From the NCBI RefSeq assembly GCF_029238425.1, contig NZ_JAQWGB010000032.1, forward strand, positions 1 through 54,312: a DNA stretch of 54,312 nt, read 5' to 3'. Shown here one piece after another: positions 46,910-54,312 of this stretch. The notes under the pieces are model-generated. The model ran no database searches. It was not told where the DNA came from and worked only from the letters and a program-made list of their open reading frames with translations. This stretch comes from Flavicella sp. GTDB taxonomy: Bacteria > Bacteroidota > Bacteroidia > Flavobacteriales > Flavobacteriaceae. Each line of letters begins with the position of its first letter. The stretch's first letter is position 1. The position numbers and the translations under genes were made by a program.

Positions 46910-48496
46910 CTATTCAAATTCACTTGTGAAATGAAGTTTTACTGACGGATATTTATCTTGAGTCATTTGAATGGTAAATGCAGAATCTGCTAAGAATACC
47001 AATTGTCCTCTTTTGTCTTTTGCTAGATATCGTTGTTTTACCCTTTTGAATTCCTTAAATTCTTCGTTGTTCTCAGATGGTTCAACCCAACAAACTTTAT
47101 GCATTGGTAAGTTTTCGTAGGTACATTTTGCACCATACTCATGCTCTAATCTGTATTGTATAACTTCGTATTGAAGTGCTCCAACAGTACCAATCACTTT
47201 TCTTCCGTTAAGTTCTAGTGTAAATAATTGCGCAACACCTTCGTCCATTAGTTGATCTAAACCTTTGTAAAGTTGTTTGGCTTTTAAAGGGTCAGCGTTG
47301 TTGACATATCGGAAATGCTCAGGAGAGAAACTTGGAATTCCTTTGAAGTTTATTTTTTCTCCTTCGGTTAAAGTGTCACCAATTTTAAAATTACCAGTAT
47401 CATGAAGTCCAACAATATCACCCGGATAAGAGATATCAACAATTTCTTTCTTTTCAGCAAAAAAGGTGTTTGGACTAGAGAATTTTACTTTTTTATTGTT
47501 TCTTACATGTAAATAGGGCTGATTTCTCTTAAAAGTACCAGAAACAATTTTAATAAAGGCAAGTCTGTCCCTATGTTTCGGATCCATATTGGCATGTATT
47601 TTAAATACAAACCCAGTAAGTTTGTCTTCTTTGGAATCAATCAAGCGTGTATCACACATTTTTGGTTGTGGAGTAGGTGCAATATCAACAAAACAGTCCA
47701 AAAGTTCTTTGACTCCAAAATTATTCAAAGCAGATCCAAAAAATACAGGTTGTAAATCACCACTAAGATATTCTTCTTGGCTAAATGCAGGATAGACTCC
47801 TTCTACCATTTCAAGTTCTTCACGAAGCGTATTTGCAGAGTCTTCTCCAACAATTTCATCCAACTCAGGACTTTCTATATCGGTAAATTCGATACCTTCA
47901 GCTACCGTTGTTTTTTGATCGTTTGAAAAAAGATTGATTTTCTTTTCATACAAATTGTAGATCCCTTTAAAATCATATCCCATTCCAATAGGGAAACTCA
48001 TTGGAGTAACAGTTAAGCCAAGTTTTTGCTCAACTTCATCTAATAAGTCAAAAGCATCTTTACCTTCTCTATCCAGTTTATTGATAAATACAATAATCGG
48101 AATTTTACGCATTCTACAAACTTCAACAAGCTTTTCTGTTTGTGCTTCTACACCTTTGGCTACATCAATTACAACAATAACGCTATCGACAGCAGTAAGT
48201 GTTCTAAAGGTGTCTTCAGCAAAATCCTTGTGTCCTGGAGTATCAAGAATGTTTATTTTTTTGTCTCTGTAAATAAAAGCAAGTACAGAAGTCGCCACAG
48301 AGATACCACGCTGGCGTTCAATTTCCATAAAATCGGAAGTAGCCCCTTTTTTTATTTTATTATTTTTTACAGCTCCAGCTTCTTGGATCGCTCCACCAAA
48401 TAACAGTAATTTCTCTGTTAAAGTTGTTTTTCCGGCATCTGGATGCGAAATAATTCCAAAGGTACGTCTACGTTGTATTTCTTCTAAAAAGGACAT
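46910..48496 (-). CDS. prfC: Peptide chain release factor 3
   Basis: A 528-residue GTPase that removes RF1/RF2 from the ribosome after release. G1 is SHPDAGKTTLTEK (about 17-29), G3 DTPGHKDF, G4 INKLDREGKD. KGATSDFMEIERQRGISVATS (switch I) separates it from EF-G. Domains II and III follow. Single gene with a TAnnTTTG box upstream. Confidence 0.96.
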   Translation of the reverse strand: MSFLEEIQRRRTFGIISHPDAGKTTLTEKLLLFGGAIQEAGAVKNNKIKKGATSDFMEIERQRGISVATSVLAFIYRDKKINILDTPGHKDFAEDTFRTLTAVDSVIVVIDVAKGVEAQTEKLVEVCRMRKIPIIVFINKLDREGKDAFDLLDEVEQKLGLTVTPMSFPIGMGYDFKGIYNLYEKKINLFSNDQKTTVAEGIEFTDIESPELDEIVGEDSANTLREELEMVEGVYPAFSQEEYLSGDLQPVFFGSALNNFGVKELLDCFVDIAPTPQPKMCDTRLIDSKEDKLTGFVFKIHANMDPKHRDRLAFIKIVSGTFKRNQPYLHVRNNKKVKFSSPNTFFAEKKEIVDISYPGDIVGLHDTGNFKIGDTLTEGEKINFKGIPSFSPEHFRYVNNADPLKAKQLYKGLDQLMDEGVAQLFTLELNGRKVIGTVGALQYEVIQYRLEHEYGAKCTYENLPMHKVCWVEPSENNEEFKEFKRVKQRYLAKDKRGQLVFLADSAFTIQMTQDKYPSVKLHFTSEFE

Positions 48497-48543
48497 GATT
48501 GATCTTGTGTTTTATGGAAAACTTCTTGTTTGTTTTCGAAACG

Positions 48544-48551
48544 CAAAGATA
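48544..48551 (-). promoter_or_regulatory. Predicted -7 box of prfC
   Basis: TATCTTTG on the minus strand, 47 bases before the prfC start. Confidence 0.45.
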
Positions 48552-48630
48552 CATTTTAGAATTTGTTCCTAAAATAAATCAGAAACAAATTAAAAGATTC
48601 TAATGAATGCCTAAAAGTGAAGGTAAGTTC

Positions 48631-49044
48631 TTAAAAAGCGATAGATTCTAAAATATGAAATAAAGTAGGAATGGTTACCACCACTGTACAAATAAACAAA
48701 GCGTTTTTGAACATGTTAGGTGCAAAACTGTTACTTTTTTTGATGAAAAATTCTAAAACACAAAAGCTAGAATAGATGACATTATAACCCACGATGAATA
48801 AAATCATTTCTCTTTTGGTGAAAAGATCAGCGGTAGAATGTGTTGCTATTTTTTGAATTTCAAAACATGTGTAGCAAAGTGCTAAAACAATAATATTAAA
48901 AGCGATTCTTTTCCTTTCCCACCAAAGAAAAATATCCATAAGAGTTCTCTTGGATTTTTTTATTGATAAATACTGGTTGAAAAGGTTATTTGCTTTAAGT
49001 GGCTTTAAAGAAGCCTTCGAGGTGTTGGTGTTGTATTGTGCCAT
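48631..49044 (-). CDS. Small membrane protein of unknown function
   Basis: A 137-residue protein that I do not recognise. A polar basic N-terminus (1-45) precedes three hydrophobic stretches (about 49-66, 78-98, 113-134). No motif points to a function. It has its own -7 box (TATATTTG) and lies between prfC and the ZIP transporter gene without overlapping either. Confidence 0.6.
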   Translation of the reverse strand: MAQYNTNTSKASLKPLKANNLFNQYLSIKKSKRTLMDIFLWWERKRIAFNIIVLALCYTCFEIQKIATHSTADLFTKREMILFIVGYNVIYSSFCVLEFFIKKSNSFAPNMFKNALFICTVVVTIPTLFHILESIAF

Positions 49045-49092
49045 AGTACTAACAAGGGGGTAATATTAGTTTACAGATTACTTGATAAAGAT

Positions 49093-49100
49093 CAAATATA
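49093..49100 (-). promoter_or_regulatory. Predicted -7 box of the small membrane protein gene
   Basis: TATATTTG on the minus strand, 48 bases before the start codon. Confidence 0.4.
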
Positions 49101-49162
49101 TAAAAAGAAGTTTAGGAAACCAAGTTTAATTTAAACGTAAGATAAAAAAAACATTTTAAATT

Positions 49163-49867
49163 TTACGAACCAATAAATGCAATTCCCATTCCTACTAGGA
49201 TTGCGATAAATTTTGAATAGTTAAATTTATGATCTTTTGAACTCTCAAAAAGAATGATGGTTGATATATGTAAAAATATTCCAATAGTAATACTAGTGAT
49301 TTCTTTATGATAATGAATAAAAAAGTCAAATTTTTCTGAAGCAAATAATCCCAATGGACTCATAAGAGCAAACAGAAAAATAAAAAGATAACTGTATGAT
49401 TTTGATATTTTAGAATTTAATAAAAAAGTCGCCAAAACAATACTAATTGGGATTTTATGTACGATAATAGCCCAGAGCAGTTCAGAGTCCTCTTGGTAGC
49501 TAATTGGAATTCCTTCTGAAAATGAATGAAGGCTTAAACTGATAAAAAGTAACCATGGAAATTCAGAGGAATTCGAATGATGATGGATGTGTCCATGTTC
49601 GGCCCCTTTAGAAAATGATTCTAAGATGGATTGAATTAAAATCCCAGCAAGAATAAAGGTACCTACTGTTTTCGGATCCACAACGTCGTGTGCATGTCCA
49701 ATATGAGCTGGTCCAAATACCTCAGGGACCAAATGCAGAATGGTAATGGCTAGTAAATAGGCGCCGCTAAAGGAAAGTAAAAGCCGAACAGCATTTTGTT
49801 TAGGCTTAAAGATACTTACTAAAACAGCCCCAATTAACACAGATGTGATTAATAATATGTAGATCAT
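49163..49867 (-). CDS. ZIP-family metal transporter
   Basis: A 234-residue transporter with about seven to eight membrane helices and a His-rich cytosolic loop (HGHIHHHSN, about 92-100, plus HIGHAHD). The metal-site helices read SLHSFSEGIP (normally HN-x-x-EG) and HKIPIS (normally HEIPH), so several usual zinc ligands are changed while His, Glu and Pro remain. It probably moves Zn2+, Fe2+ or Mn2+ inward. It overlaps the preceding methyltransferase gene by four bases (ATGA). Confidence 0.85.
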   Translation of the reverse strand: MIYILLITSVLIGAVLVSIFKPKQNAVRLLLSFSGAYLLAITILHLVPEVFGPAHIGHAHDVVDPKTVGTFILAGILIQSILESFSKGAEHGHIHHHSNSSEFPWLLFISLSLHSFSEGIPISYQEDSELLWAIIVHKIPISIVLATFLLNSKISKSYSYLFIFLFALMSPLGLFASEKFDFFIHYHKEITSITIGIFLHISTIILFESSKDHKFNYSKFIAILVGMGIAFIGS

Positions 49868-50595
49868 TCGGCTATAATTAGAATTAATCTGTTTGAGTTT
49901 TCGCGATCGTAACTATGTAAATTATAATCACCAAAAGTGTTTTTTATTTTTAAACCTGCCGCCGAAATAATTTTTTCAAACCTTTCAAGAGTCAGGCATT
50001 TAACACGCTCATAGTAATTGTGGTATTTACCTTCAACCGTGAATTCAATTTTTTTGATGATAAAATCATTTTTCACCTCTTTGCTAATTTGAAATTCTAT
50101 ATCATCTAGGAATATAGTTTCATTAGGAATCAGGTTCTCAATAGTTTTTTGCACATTCAAATAATCGATCACAGCAACTCCGTTTTTATTTAAAGAGTTT
50201 TTTATGTTCTCAATGACACGTATATCTTCAGTATCATCAGCGAAATAACCAAAACTTGTAAATAAGTTAAAGACAGCATCTACTTTTACAGGAAAAGGAA
50301 GCCTCATGTCTTGAACAATAAAATCTAAGGATTCGTTTTTAGACTCGCTTGCATGTTTGATGCTGTTAATAGATAAATCTGCACCCGTTACTTTGTACTC
50401 CAAAGAATTTAAAAAAATAGAATGTCTTCCTTTACCACAAGCTAAATCCAGGATAGAATTCCCTTTAGGAATCTCAAGATACTTGACAAGGTTTGTCATA
50501 AAAACCTGCGCTTCGTAATCATCTCTGTGTTGATATAATATGTGGTAATATTTGGTGTTAAACCAATCGGTAAACCAATCTTTTTTTGAGGACAT
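49864..50595 (-). CDS. Class I SAM-dependent methyltransferase
   Basis: A 243-residue Rossmann methyltransferase. Motif I is ILDLACGKGRHSIFL (about 43-57), motif II region VTGADLS, and FNLFTSFGYF forms the post-I strand. The family (methyltransferase type 11/25) acts on small molecules or lipids; the substrate is unknown. It leads a two-gene unit with the ZIP gene. Confidence 0.85.
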   Translation of the reverse strand: MSSKKDWFTDWFNTKYYHILYQHRDDYEAQVFMTNLVKYLEIPKGNSILDLACGKGRHSIFLNSLEYKVTGADLSINSIKHASESKNESLDFIVQDMRLPFPVKVDAVFNLFTSFGYFADDTEDIRVIENIKNSLNKNGVAVIDYLNVQKTIENLIPNETIFLDDIEFQISKEVKNDFIIKKIEFTVEGKYHNYYERVKCLTLERFEKIISAAGLKIKNTFGDYNLHSYDRENSNRLILIIAE

Positions 50596-50610
50596 TCTTA
50601 AAATTTGTCA

Positions 50611-50618
50611 CAAAAATA
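50611..50618 (-). promoter_or_regulatory. Predicted -7 box of the methyltransferase-ZIP unit
   Basis: TATTTTTG on the minus strand, 15 bases before the methyltransferase start, so the leader would be very short. Confidence 0.45.
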
Positions 50619-50729
50619 GTAATTAATAGACTAAGTAGGTTAAAAATGTTTTTAGAACGTTTTTTCTAAAAGATATCATTGTATATTGTTTAACTTTATT
50701 CTAGAATAATTTATATACGAAAAGCAAAG

Positions 50730-51704
50730 ATGAAAGAGTACAAGTGGGGAATAATTGGTTGTGGGGATGTAACCGAAAAGAAGAGCGGTCCGGCGTATCA
50801 ACAAACGGACAATTTTAGATTGCATGCAGTGATGCGAAGAGATTTAAAAAAAGCGAAAGATTATGCGCAAAGGCATGCGGTGCCTTTCTTTTATTCGAAT
50901 GCTGATGAGTTGATACAGAATCCAGAGATTGATGCCGTGTATATTGCAACTCCGCCAGATACACATAAGTATTATGCCTTAAAAGTTGCAGCAGCAGGGA
51001 AACCTTGTTGTATTGAAAAACCAATGGCTCCTTCATACGAGGACTGTATTGAAATTACAGATACTTTTCAAAGACTTTCTATTCCTTTATATGTAGCCTA
51101 TTATAGAAGGTCACTACCTAGATTTTTAAAAATTAAGGAATGGTTGGATTCTAATGAAATAGGAGAGGTGCGTCATGTAAATTACTTGTATACACGTACG
51201 GCAAGCCCATTAGATTTGTCGGATTCTTATAACTGGAGAACAGACAAGGAAATTGCTTACGGTGGTTATTTTGACGACTTAGCAAGTCATGCTTTAGATT
51301 TATTTATGTTTTTATTGGGGGATATTGAGAACGCAAGCGGAATGTCAACGAATCAGCAAAATATATATTCCGCGATGGATGCCGTAGTTGGTTATTGGAA
51401 ACATAGTAATGGTGTAACCGGATCTGGTTCTTGGAATTTTGGAGCCAATGAGCGTAATGATAGGGTTGAGATATTGGGAAATAAAGGAGTGATCCGATTT
51501 TCAGTTTTTAATGAGGAAGAGATCAGTATAGAATCAGCCGAAAAAAAAGATACTTTGTTTATTGAGAATCCTGATCCAATACAATTGCATCATGTAAAAA
51601 ATATACAACAAGATTTAATTTATGGATTAAAGCATCCTTCAACAGGAGCTAGTGCAACAAAAACAACTTGGGTGATGGATAAAATATTGAGTAAAGAAAT
51701 ATAA
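50730..51704 (+). CDS. Gfo/Idh/MocA-family oxidoreductase
   Basis: A 324-residue NAD(P)-dependent sugar or polyol dehydrogenase-like protein. The Rossmann glycine loop is GIIGCGDV (7-14), and the catalytic Lys97 lies in CIEKPMAP. The C-terminal sheet has GGYFDDLASHALDL with the conserved His. Substrate unknown. First gene of a three-gene plus-strand unit with 13-14-base gaps. Confidence 0.9.
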   Translation: MKEYKWGIIGCGDVTEKKSGPAYQQTDNFRLHAVMRRDLKKAKDYAQRHAVPFFYSNADELIQNPEIDAVYIATPPDTHKYYALKVAAAGKPCCIEKPMAPSYEDCIEITDTFQRLSIPLYVAYYRRSLPRFLKIKEWLDSNEIGEVRHVNYLYTRTASPLDLSDSYNWRTDKEIAYGGYFDDLASHALDLFMFLLGDIENASGMSTNQQNIYSAMDAVVGYWKHSNGVTGSGSWNFGANERNDRVEILGNKGVIRFSVFNEEEISIESAEKKDTLFIENPDPIQLHHVKNIQQDLIYGLKHPSTGASATKTTWVMDKILSKEI

Positions 51705-51718
51705 TTTTATTTGAAGGA

Positions 51719-52222
51719 ATGAGAGAGTTTAGAAAGGCAAACCTTAATGATATAGATGGTATTTGGGAAATATTGAAATCTTCTATTTCTAAAAGAAAAT
51801 TGGAAGGTAGTGACCAATGGCAAGATGGATATCCTAATTTGCAGGTGGTTGAAAAAGATTTGATAAAGAATGCTGGCTTTGTGCTAGTGGTAGATAGCGA
51901 AATTGCTGGCTATATTGCTTTGATGATTAACGATGAGCCAGCTTATGAAAAAATAAAAGGGACCTGGATTTCAAATCAAGATTATGTGGTGTTTCATAGA
52001 TTGGCAGTTTCTGAAAATTTTATAGGAAAGGGAATGGCGGGAATTATTCTGGAAGAGGTTGAGGTGTTTGCTGGACAAAATAATATCAATAGTATTCGAG
52101 CTGACACTAATTATGATAATGATACCATGTTACATTTATTTGATAAGCACAATTATTCTTTCAGAGGTATTGTTGAAATGAGGAAAAGTCCGAGAAAAGC
52201 ATTTGAAAAAACATTAATTTAA
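51719..52222 (+). CDS. GNAT-family N-acetyltransferase
   Basis: A 167-residue acetyltransferase. The start MREFRKANLNDIDGIWEI, the beta4-beta5 region YVVFHRLAVSENFIGKGMAG (acetyl-CoA pyrophosphate loop) and the final helix with MLHLFDKHNYSFRGIV are typical. The acceptor is unknown. It follows the oxidoreductase gene by 14 bases. Confidence 0.88.
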   Translation: MREFRKANLNDIDGIWEILKSSISKRKLEGSDQWQDGYPNLQVVEKDLIKNAGFVLVVDSEIAGYIALMINDEPAYEKIKGTWISNQDYVVFHRLAVSENFIGKGMAGIILEEVEVFAGQNNINSIRADTNYDNDTMLHLFDKHNYSFRGIVEMRKSPRKAFEKTLI

Positions 52223-52235
52223 AATTGGGAAAAAT

Positions 52236-53165
52236 ATGGGATTAGATTTGAATACTGATTTTGAATTTGAGAACATTTCTTTGGAAAGTGAAGATGATGG
52301 CGTTTTGTGTGCGACTTTGATCAAGTCAAAATTAAATAATAAAAGCAAGAAAGCTGTTTTGTACATACATGGGTATATTGATTATTTTTTTCACCCTCAT
52401 GTAGCAGATAAGTTTCATGAATCTGGTTTTGATTTCTATGCTGTAGATTTAAGAAGATATGGAAGGTCATTGCAAGAAGGAAATAAGCCAAATTTCTGTT
52501 CACACATAAATGAATATTTTAAAGAGATAGATATTGCCATAGATCGAATTAAAAAAAATAATGAAAATATTTATTTGTTAGGACATTCAACTGGCGGTTT
52601 GATCGGGGCTTCTTATATGAATGAAGGGAGGAATAAACAGGATATTAAAGGACTGATTTTAAATTCCCCGTTTCTAGATATGAATCAATCTAGTATTTTG
52701 ACCGGAGTGATGTATAGTGTTGTGAAAACCATGAGTTGGCTATTCCCAAACGGGTTTTCAAACAAAGGTTTGTCACCAATATATGCAGAGAGTGTTCATC
52801 GTGAATTCCAAGGGGAATGGGATTTCAATCTAAAATGGAAACCGACTGCAGGGTTTCCTGTGTATTTTAAATGGTTTACAGCAATTGTTGAGGCACAAAA
52901 AAAACTTGTGAATTCTGATGTAAAGGTGCCGGTTTTATTAATGCATTCAAACGAATCATTAAAGCCTAGAAAGCATTTCAAAGAAGTTTTTGTTAAAGAT
53001 ACTGTTTTGGATGTTGAGGATATGAAGCGTATAGGTCCAAACTTAGGAAGTGATGTGAAGATGGTTTCTGTAAAAGATGGAATGCATGATTTGTTTTTAT
53101 CAGCTAAAGGGGTTAGGGAAAATGCATTTAAAGAAATGTTTGCTTGGTTGACATCTCTTGAATAG
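52236..53165 (+). CDS. Alpha/beta hydrolase (S33 / monoacylglycerol-lipase-like)
   Basis: A 309-residue hydrolase without signal peptide. The oxyanion-hole motif is YIHGYIDYF (43-51), the nucleophile elbow GHSTGG places Ser118, and the catalytic His is probably in KDGMHDLFLS near the C-terminus. It resembles serine aminopeptidase S33/MGL proteins. The natural ester or lactone substrate is unknown. Confidence 0.88.
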   Translation: MGLDLNTDFEFENISLESEDDGVLCATLIKSKLNNKSKKAVLYIHGYIDYFFHPHVADKFHESGFDFYAVDLRRYGRSLQEGNKPNFCSHINEYFKEIDIAIDRIKKNNENIYLLGHSTGGLIGASYMNEGRNKQDIKGLILNSPFLDMNQSSILTGVMYSVVKTMSWLFPNGFSNKGLSPIYAESVHREFQGEWDFNLKWKPTAGFPVYFKWFTAIVEAQKKLVNSDVKVPVLLMHSNESLKPRKHFKEVFVKDTVLDVEDMKRIGPNLGSDVKMVSVKDGMHDLFLSAKGVRENAFKEMFAWLTSLE

Positions 53166-53296
53166 TGTGATTTTTATTTAGGATTTTTGTTTTTTTAAAT
53201 TTTTATTTTTAACTTACTGATTGTAAGTGGTTGTAGGGTGGTTTAAACCTTGATAGAACTTGCTACTATGAAAAGTTAAATTTAAAATCATGTGCT

Positions 53297-53851
53297 ATGA
53301 GACAAAATGAAAATGTATTGCCGAATATTAGTTTGGCGAAAGCAAAAGGAGTTGATTTTGTAGATTTAGAAAAATCAGGTGGGCTGAAATTATTTAAAAG
53401 ACAAATGAAAAAAATGGGAACAAAAGTGTTTCCAGCAACATCCAATCAAGATGTAATGAGTCAAGTAGAGGAATTGTTTCCACAGGCTATAACTAGATAT
53501 TCTAATTTAAGAGGGACTCCTTATTTTAATACCGTTTCTGAAAAGGATATAAATGCATTGAATAACGTGGATGTTCTAGTGTTAAACTGTGATAATGTAA
53601 AGGCAGGAAAAACAGGAGTTTGGATTCAAGATAGTTTGGTTTCTTTCAAAGAAGTTTTAAGAAAGAGTCGTCATTTAGTGTTGGTTGTAAAAAAAACGGA
53701 CCTTACTCAAGATTTGGAAAAAGTTGTGAAAAAAATGACCCGCTTTTTTCAAGGAAGTTTCTTTCAAGAAGAAAACAGATTAACTGACATTTCGTATTCC
53801 TCAATGACTAAAAAACATAAAAATCTTAAGATTACAACTTTTGTAGTGTAG
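53297..53851 (+). CDS. LUD-domain (LutC/YkgG-like) protein, tentative
   Basis: A 184-residue basic protein. The C-terminal half has VDVLVLNCDNVKAGKTGVW followed by RHLVLVVKKTDLTQDLEK, which resembles the LUD fold (ADxxIAETGT and the later IVpdl strand). The usual AETG appears as AGKTG. LutC proteins act with FeS partners LutA/B in lactate oxidation, but none is nearby. No signal peptide and two-fold high Lys content. The assignment is by pattern only and could be wrong. Confidence 0.5.
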   Translation: MRQNENVLPNISLAKAKGVDFVDLEKSGGLKLFKRQMKKMGTKVFPATSNQDVMSQVEELFPQAITRYSNLRGTPYFNTVSEKDINALNNVDVLVLNCDNVKAGKTGVWIQDSLVSFKEVLRKSRHLVLVVKKTDLTQDLEKVVKKMTRFFQGSFFQEENRLTDISYSSMTKKHKNLKITTFVV

Positions 53852-53870
53852 TCTTTATATGAATAATTTT

Positions 53871-53906
53871 AAAATCCTTTCTCTGTTTAAAGAGAAAGGA
53901 TTTTTT
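53871..53906 (+). terminator. Terminator of the LUD-like gene
   Basis: AAAATCCTTTCTCT, a 6-base loop, AGAGAAAGGATTTTTT. A strong 14-bp stem with T-run. Confidence 0.92.
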
Positions 53907-54063
53907 AGTTTTTATAAGTATGTTGTATGCTTCTGGCTACTAAAATTTGCCCTATTTTTTAATTCATGATTTTTTATTAAATTAGTTGTCCTTTTTAAAT
54001 AGCAGATTATTAGGGCTGTAAAATAGAATTTCAAAATAAAACCAAAAAAGGCAAAAAAAGTCA

Positions 54064-54103
54064 TTGTTGTAACGATAAAAAGGTCTAGTTTTGCATCCGC
54101 TAA
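54064..54103 (+). promoter_or_regulatory. Promoter-like module, copy 1
   Basis: TTG at 54064-54066 or 54067-54069 (-33) and TAGTTTTG at 54086-54093 (-7), followed by CATCCGC. The stretch TAACGATAAAAAGG between the boxes is also seen in copy 2. It points right, out of the window. Confidence 0.65.
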
Positions 54104-54205
54104 GGAAAACAGCTAGTGTTGTTTTTTTAAGGCAAAAGTTCTTTTAAATGCTGATTAAATCGAAAACTTAAGGTTTAAAAAAATAATTAAAATTTTATTT
54201 TTTTA

Positions 54206-54239
54206 TAACGAAAAAAGGTTTTAGATTTGCAGCCGCTAA
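54206..54239 (+). promoter_or_regulatory. Promoter-like module, copy 2
   Basis: TAACGAAAAAAGG, then TAGATTTG at 54222-54229 (-7), followed by CAGCCGC. No TTG stands at -33, only a T-run. It lies 136 bases after copy 1. Two such strong boxes in a row suggest an rRNA operon just beyond the window. Confidence 0.6.
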
Positions 54240-54312
54240 CAAGCAAAGCTTGTTTAGTAAAAGAATAAGAAGTGATCACATAAGAGTGAATAACTTATAA
54301 GTTGTGATTCAC
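54236..54312 (+). other. Hairpin-rich leader at the window edge
   Basis: AACAAGC-AAA-GCTTGTT (54238-54254), the palindrome GTGATCAC (54272-54279), and AACTTATAAGTT (54292-54303) enclosed by GTGAAT and ATTCAC (54286-54291, 54307-54312). This looks like an rRNA leader or processing region; no rRNA sequence is visible within the window. Confidence 0.4.

Noticed and set aside
49586-49640. His-rich loop of the ZIP protein as a repeat or CRISPR-like array
   Set aside because: The repeated His codons make a simple low-complexity stretch; there are no regular spacers or repeats.
53166-53296. CTTAC-TGATT-GTAAG hairpin as terminator of the alpha/beta hydrolase gene
   Set aside because: The stem is only 5 bp and lacks a T-run downstream.

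Overview
The window is a piece of a low-GC chromosome from the Bacteroidota, almost certainly family Flavobacteriaceae. The evidence is the -7 promoter boxes of the form TAnnTTTG, A/T-rich leaders without Shine-Dalgarno sequences, a long LepB, EttA-type ABC-F, LVIVD-repeat and DUF6702 proteins, a surface-lipoprotein export signal, and the parA-parB-DUF5683-dapB-lepB-wbqC gene order. I cannot name the genus. Most of the window is core housekeeping DNA. I see no prophage, IS element, CRISPR array or defence island.

Layout. 1-4.2 kb: a surface lipoprotein (probably the tail of a polysaccharide-utilisation locus), a small secreted protein and a membrane-bound TPR/HTH regulator. 4.2-10.2 kb: pyrF, a PspC-like protein with an overlapping K+ channel, an AGCS symporter, a helix-hairpin-helix protein and an acyl-CoA dehydrogenase. 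10.2-25 kb: the expression-machinery block, made of rpsU, xerC-like, hpf, tRNA-Thr/Tyr/Gly/Thr, tuf, tRNA-Trp, secE, nusG, rplKAJL and rpoBC. 25-29.3 kb: DUF3467, two LVIVD-type lipoproteins, ettA and a Crp/Fnr regulator. 29.3-34.6 kb (minus): parA, parB, DUF5683, dapB, lepB, wbqC. 34.7-38.3 kb: M1 peptidase, DUF6702 and pepE. 38.4-45.1 kb (minus): the tightly packed run tpx-dgkA-ftsK-lolA-lptG-ribBA. 45.2-50.6 kb (minus): ahpC, a CBM48 mini-protein, a decayed outer-membrane protein gene, prfC, a membrane protein, and a ZIP transporter with a methyltransferase. 50.7-53.9 kb (plus): Gfo/Idh/MocA oxidoreductase, GNAT, alpha/beta hydrolase and a LUD-like protein. The last 250 bp hold two copies of a strong promoter-like module pointing out of the window, probably into an rRNA operon.

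How it works together. The central block couples ribosome production (rpsU, r-proteins, tuf, tRNAs), hibernation (hpf), secretion (secE), elongation control (nusG) and RNA polymerase. The parAB-dapB-lepB and ftsK-lolA-lptG groups link chromosome partition and division with envelope building (peptidoglycan precursor, signal peptidase, lipoprotein and LPS transport).

No clearly new multi-gene system is present. The points most worth a second look are regulatory or subtle: (1) a 10-base Shine-Dalgarno in front of rpsU, in a lineage that otherwise hides its anti-SD, with an overlapping mini-ORF; (2) a textbook intrinsic terminator embedded in the first codons of the helix-hairpin-helix gene; (3) a shared C/G-rich sequence just after the -7 box of the translation-machinery promoters; (4) RibBA whose GTP cyclohydrolase half has lost its zinc cysteines; (5) hairpins at rplL-rpoB, tuf-tRNA-Trp and the tRNA-cluster promoter.
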